The notes under the pieces: model-generated
The model's database searches: none
The model's input: only the letters and a program-made list of their open reading frames with translations
What the model was told of the DNA's origin: nothing
Made by a program: the position numbers and the translations under genes
Part shown: one piece after another, positions 12,460-15,870 of the stretch
Layout: every line of letters starts with the position of its first letter
Position numbering within the stretch: the first letter of the stretch is position 1
DNA from: CAYLLN01 sp033762315
GTDB taxonomy: Bacteria > Planctomycetota > Planctomycetia > Pirellulales > Pirellulaceae
Assembly (NCBI GenBank): GCA_033762315.1
Contig: JANRLS010000231.1
Coordinates: 1 to 15,870, forward strand
Direction of reading: 5' to 3'
Length of the DNA stretch: 15,870 bases

Positions 12460-15400
12460 CTAAAACTCCGCGTAAACCGAAATCTCCACGGTCGCTTCGT
12501 TGCTCTCGTCGTCGCCGTCGGTCGCGCGATAGGTGAAGCTGTCGTAGCCGGTGTAGTTTTCGTTGGGGGTATAGATGATCTGGCCGCTAACATAGCTCAG
12601 CGTGCCGTGGCTGGGGCCGGACACGATCAAGAGTTCCAGCGGGTCGCCCTCCACGTCGCTATCGTTTTGCAGCAAATCGGCGGCCAGCAGCGTCAGCAGT
12701 TGGTTCATCGCCACGGTGGCCTCGTCATCCAGGGCGATGGGGGGGTCGTTGACCGAGTTCACGGTAATCGCCACGATCGCCTCGTCGGTCAAATCGCCGT
12801 CCGAAACTTCGTAGCGGAATTCGTCCGTGCCGTGAAAATTCGCGTCCGGAACATAGCTGAACGAGCCGTCGGCGTTCAGCGTCAGCGTGCCGTGGTCGGG
12901 CGGATCAACGATGCTGACCGACAGCGGGTCGCCATCTTCATCGGTGTCGTTCGCCAGCACGCCGGGCAGGGTCACGTTCAGCGTTTGGTCTTCGTCCACC
13001 TGGTAGCCATCGTCGCCGGCGACTGGGGCTTGGTTTTCGCCCCCCGGACCTTCCGTGACCACGATGGTGACGGTCGCGACGTTGGAATTGGCGGTCCCGT
13101 CGCTCGCCAAATAGGTAAACGTATCTTCGCCGACAAAGCCCGTGTCCGAGGTGTAGTAAAACGACCCGTCGGCGGCGAGCGTCAGGGTGCCGTGGGCCGG
13201 TCCGGCGACCAGCACCGCGATCAGCGGATCATTGTCGGGATCGCTGTCGTTGTAGAGGACGCCGGAAGGAAGCATGTGCAGCGTGTAGCCCGAGTCGATG
13301 GCGTAGGCGTCGTTACCGGCGACGGGGGGCGCGTTCCCCGAACCGACGTCGATGGTGACGGCGACGGGATTGCTATACGCATACCCATCGAACGCCCGGT
13401 AGCTAAAGCCATCGGTCCCCGACATTCCCGCCGCCGGCGTATAGACGAACGAGCCATCGGAGTTGAACGTCAGGCTCCCATAAGTCGGCCCGCTCACCAG
13501 CACGGTGGTCAGCGCGTGCCCGTCCGGGTCGCTGTCGTTGGCCAGCACTCCGGGGGCCGTTCCGACGAGCGGAGTCTCGAAAGGCGTCGTATAGCCATCC
13601 GAACTACCGACGGGGGTGCCGTTCGCCACCGTGATAATCACGCTGGTCACGTCGCTGTAGGAGTAGCCATCGAAAGCCTGATAGTAGATCGTATCGACCC
13701 CCGCGAATCCGGCGTACGGCGTATAGACGAGCGACCCATCGGCGTTGATGGCCGCCGTCCCGTTCGCCGCGCTGCCGACCAGAATCGCCGTGAGCGCGTG
13801 CCAGTCTTGGTCGGTATCGTTGTCGAGCACGCCTGGCGCGCCGACTTCCAGCGTGCTCCCCGCGACGACGGAGTAAGCATCCAGCCCCGCGACCGGCGCG
13901 TGATTGACGACGTTGATCGTCACCGTGGCGTATTCATCGCTCACCATGTCCCCGTTATGCTCGCCGTGGGTCTTGTAGGTGAACGTATCGACCCCCGCGA
14001 AGCCGGCGCTCGGCGTATAGACAAACGACCCATCAAGATTCAGCGACACGCTCCCATGACTCGGACTCGCCTCCAGCACCGCCGTCATCTGGTCCGTCCA
14101 AATCCACCAGTCGTTGGCCAGCACCCCCGCCCCCTCGACCGTCAAAGGCTGCCCCGCAACGATGCTGTAGCCATCGTCATGCGGTTCCGGCGCGGGGACT
14201 TCCCACAGCACCAGGACCACGTCTCTGGTCCCATTGCCGGACCAAGGCAAGGCAGCACCGGAGAGTTCCGAAAGTTCCGCCATCGAGTCGCCGCCGTTTT
14301 CCATTACGACTTTCCATTCGTACTTCGCACCCGCTGGCAAGGTTGGCAATCCCGGCCATGAGGCCGGATCGGGGCCACTTCCCGTCATTTCGCCAGCCAT
14401 CGCCCCCGTTGCCGACAGGACCATGATGTAACTTCCCACGCCCCCATCCTTGACCCACGGAATCGGCTCAAAACCGACATTGGCGCCTACCGTCCCGCCG
14501 AGCTGGACGGAGCCCTCGACCATCAGTAGATCGGAGTAAGCCAAACCACCCGACTGCACACTAGGCGCATCAATTTCTAGAATCATACCAACTGAGAAGT
14601 CAACAATTGGAGTGTTCATCGACAGCTGAGAAATGCCACCATCCTCCGCACCGGGGGCAACAATCACGGAAGGATCGGTAGTCCGAATACTGGAACCTCC
14701 CTTAAAAGTGGCGTCGCCTACGACCATCGCATTCTTTTTCAGATCGAGAAACACATCACTACCAACAGTGCTCCCAGTGTACGAGCTGATGAGTGTCGTC
14801 GTGTCGGAACCCCCAATCTCTGCGTCTTGATCGGAAATCAGGTCGGAATTCTCCTTTACCTTAATTGTCGCAACGCCTTGAGCTCCGAACCGAATGTTCT
14901 TTCCGCGTACACTACTCGTGGCATCCACAAAATATTGTGCGATTGTGCCAAATCCATGCTCGATATTACTCAACACGCTAATCAGCGACGCCCCTCGCAC
15001 GTTAACTCCAGCTTCGCTTGTGTCTGCCCAAGCAACCCACATGTTTCTTAACACATCAATTTCAGATGAACCATCAAGATTAACCCGTCCAGATCCCTCG
15101 TAGGCGACAAAGAGATCCATCTGGGCGCTAACTCGGGATGCTCTATGCATGCTCAGAGTCCCTGCCCCCTTGTAACCGACAACGATAACAGGTTCGAAGC
15201 CACCGAGCTCTTCACGCCCAACCTTCGTGCTTAAAATGCTGCTTTGATTATCCATAATCACAAAACCAGTCGACGTCGCAACGACAACTTCCGTTGTCGG
15301 ATCAGTGGTAATCTGACTCCCAATACTCAAGATCATGACATTCATCACCGACTCGGCACCATCGAGAATGACGTACCCGGTACCCTCAAATCCGATATCC

Positions 15401-15729
15401 GCTGTCGAATGTACATACACATTGCCTCCATCCAGAATGAACACGCGGCCCTCCGATCCTGCATAATGGCCCACCGTAATCCCGCGAGTCGCCAACTTTC
15501 CTCCTGATCTCACAGTTAATTTCCCTTCGCCATCGATCATGGTTCCTACTTCAACAGTGTCGCTTCTCAACTCCGAATCTGCACCAGTGATTGTTAATGT
15601 ACCGTTGGCCCGATATCCGACGTCGGTAAGCGATGTGACATTTACGACGGATCCTTGCTCTATCGTCGCCGTTCCGAGCGAAGTACGCCCGACATAGAAC
15701 TTTGCCGCGACCAATTCGGAACGCGTTAA
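12460..15729 (-). CDS. Tandem-95 repeat surface protein, 5' end lost to an IS66 insertion
   Basis: The remaining part encodes about 1089 residues. The first ~410 have a beta-helix, autotransporter-passenger-like pattern of short Gly-rich rungs (GTLTITGADSEL, GKLTVRSGGKL, GRVFILDGGNV, GRVNLDGSSEI), closed by an APG...LEIDAPS...LGGTVGANVGF block seen at the end of such helices. Then come six Ig/cadherin-like repeats of about 90-101 residues (boundaries near 14180, 13886, 13606, 13317, 13015, 12733), each with GVLANDxDPDG, HGTLTLNADGSFxYTP and DTFTYxxxDG. These match the tandem-95/Big_9 type and probably bind calcium. No signal peptide, start ATG or C-terminal anchor is present; only a TTG at 15714 is available. 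The frame runs to a TGA at 15739 inside the insertion, so the true N-terminus is missing and the gene is probably dead. Before disruption it was likely a secreted adhesin. Confidence 0.82.
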   Translation of the reverse strand, partial: LTRSELVAAKFYVGRTSLGTATIEQGSVVNVTSLTDVGYRANGTLTITGADSELRSDTVEVGTMIDGEGKLTVRSGGKLATRGITVGHYAGSEGRVFILDGGNVYVHSTADIGFEGTGYVILDGAESVMNVMILSIGSQITTDPTTEVVVATSTGFVIMDNQSSILSTKVGREELGGFEPVIVVGYKGAGTLSMHRASRVSAQMDLFVAYEGSGRVNLDGSSEIDVLRNMWVAWADTSEAGVNVRGASLISVLSNIEHGFGTIAQYFVDATSSVRGKNIRFGAQGVATIKVKENSDLISDQDAEIGGSDTTTLISSYTGSTVGSDVFLDLKKNAMVVGDATFKGGSSIRTTDPSVIVAPGAEDGGISQLSMNTPIVDFSVGMILEIDAPSVQSGGLAYSDLLMVEGSVQLGGTVGANVGFEPIPWVKDGGVGSYIMVLSATGAMAGEMTGSGPDPASWPGLPTLPAGAKYEWKVVMENGGDSMAELSELSGAALPWSGNGTRDVVLVLWEVPAPEPHDDGYSIVAGQPLTVEGAGVLANDWWIWTDQMTAVLEASPSHGSVSLNLDGSFVYTPSAGFAGVDTFTYKTHGEHNGDMVSDEYATVTINVVNHAPVAGLDAYSVVAGSTLEVGAPGVLDNDTDQDWHALTAILVGSAANGTAAINADGSLVYTPYAGFAGVDTIYYQAFDGYSYSDVTSVIITVANGTPVGSSDGYTTPFETPLVGTAPGVLANDSDPDGHALTTVLVSGPTYGSLTFNSDGSFVYTPAAGMSGTDGFSYRAFDGYAYSNPVAVTIDVGSGNAPPVAGNDAYAIDSGYTLHMLPSGVLYNDSDPDNDPLIAVLVAGPAHGTLTLAADGSFYYTSDTGFVGEDTFTYLASDGTANSNVATVTIVVTEGPGGENQAPVAGDDGYQVDEDQTLNVTLPGVLANDTDEDGDPLSVSIVDPPDHGTLTLNADGSFSYVPDANFHGTDEFRYEVSDGDLTDEAIVAITVNSVNDPPIALDDEATVAMNQLLTLLAADLLQNDSDVEGDPLELLIVSGPSHGTLSYVSGQIIYTPNENYTGYDSFTYRATDGDDESNEATVEISVYAEF
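13691..14034 (-). repeat. Near-identical 50-bp direct repeats inside the tandem-95 gene
   Basis: The 50 bases at 13691-13740 and 13985-14034 differ at only five positions. Their spacing is 294 bp, exactly 98 codons, and both encode the DGSxVYTPxAGFAGVDT segment of repeats 1 and 2. Other repeat units are much less alike in DNA, so these two probably arose by a recent duplication or gene conversion. Confidence 0.75.
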
Positions 15730-15730
15730 G

Positions 15731-15870
15731 GTAACCGTTCACGCGTCGGCCAGTGAGGGCGGGTCGTGGTGGGTGAGATGAGCTTCGAGGGCAGTGGTGA
15801 CGAAGGTGAATACGTTGCGGGATTGTTGGCGGCAGGTTTCGACGACGGTGAGCAGGGTCTCGACGAAGCG
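15731..15870 (-). mobile_element. IS66-family insertion sequence, one end
   Basis: The element enters from the right edge of the window. Its inner end is taken as 15731 because GTAACCGTTCACGCG starts there, opening with GTAA like IS66-family terminal repeats. The tandem-95 frame is lost at the same point, and the transposase stop lies 8 bases inside. IS66 elements make 8-bp target duplications, so GCGTTAAG (15723-15730) should recur at the other end. Only 140 bp of the element are visible. Confidence 0.65.
15739..15870 (-). CDS. IS66-family transposase, C-terminal fragment (cut by window edge)
   Basis: The last 43 residues of a transposase read on the minus strand to TGA at 15739-15741. RFVETLLTVVETCRQQSRNV followed by FTFVTTALEAHL and a PPSLADA end is the typical IS66 C-terminal segment, which follows the DDE catalytic domain. 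The rest, including the catalytic residues, lies outside the window, so whether the gene is intact is unknown. It is oriented the same way as the gene it interrupts. Confidence 0.75.
   Translation of the reverse strand, partial: RFVETLLTVVETCRQQSRNVFTFVTTALEAHLTHHDPPSLADA

Noticed and set aside
12460..14180. CRISPR-like array in the regularly spaced repeats
   Set aside because: The roughly 280-300 bp period encodes protein repeats in one frame, with diverged units and no short identical repeats with spacers.
12607..14361. Long open frame (584 codons) on the plus strand opposite the tandem-95 repeats
   Set aside because: It mirrors the repeats of the real gene, gives Arg/His/Gly-rich sequence without family features, and arises from the high-GC codon pattern.

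Overview
The window looks like a chromosomal segment of a planctomycete, probably of the Pirellulales type. The support is high GC, a DUF1559 pseudopilin-like protein beside a small lipoprotein, several exported PQQ-type beta-propellers starting NWP, a DUF3386-Kelch fusion, a DUF4198 protein, a tandem-95 repeat protein, a microcompartment shell protein and palindromic intergenic repeats. This rests on family content; no rRNA or other phylogenetic marker is present.

Left block, minus strand (64-3716): rimO (ribosomal protein S12 methylthiotransferase), a small antitoxin/RelE-ParE-like toxin pair, a PgsA-type phosphatidyltransferase, and a CPBP intramembrane protease. The last four genes overlap by 4, 1 and 4 bp, so the toxin is wired directly into a phospholipid-synthesis operon. 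Divergent from rimO lies a lone plus-strand tandem-BMC shell protein (3903-4535) with no other microcompartment genes nearby. Convergent with it is a RelB-like addiction-module antitoxin gene (4532-4810) broken by an in-frame TGA, preceded by an 11-bp inverted repeat that covers its ribosome binding site.

Middle block, minus strand (4901-10245): five genes for exported or envelope proteins, in transcription order DUF1559 pseudopilin-like protein, TTR-like lipoprotein, DUF3386-Kelch protein, PQQ-type propeller and DUF4198 protein. The first three are spaced by 46-49 bp; the next two gaps hold REP-like palindromes. A Fur-box-like palindrome (10383-10405) lies upstream. If it is functional, this would be an iron- or metal-responsive envelope operon. 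That is the best candidate here for an undescribed system, and it is an inference.

Right block: plus-strand genes for a YacP/Rae1-like NYN nuclease and a second PQQ-type propeller, then a large minus-strand surface protein. The latter has a beta-helix-like part and six Ig/cadherin-like repeats of about 95 residues. Its 5' end has been removed by an IS66-family insertion whose end lies at about 15731. The beta-helix part is visibly less GC-rich than the repeat part, which suggests a mosaic gene. No tRNA, rRNA or CRISPR array was seen.
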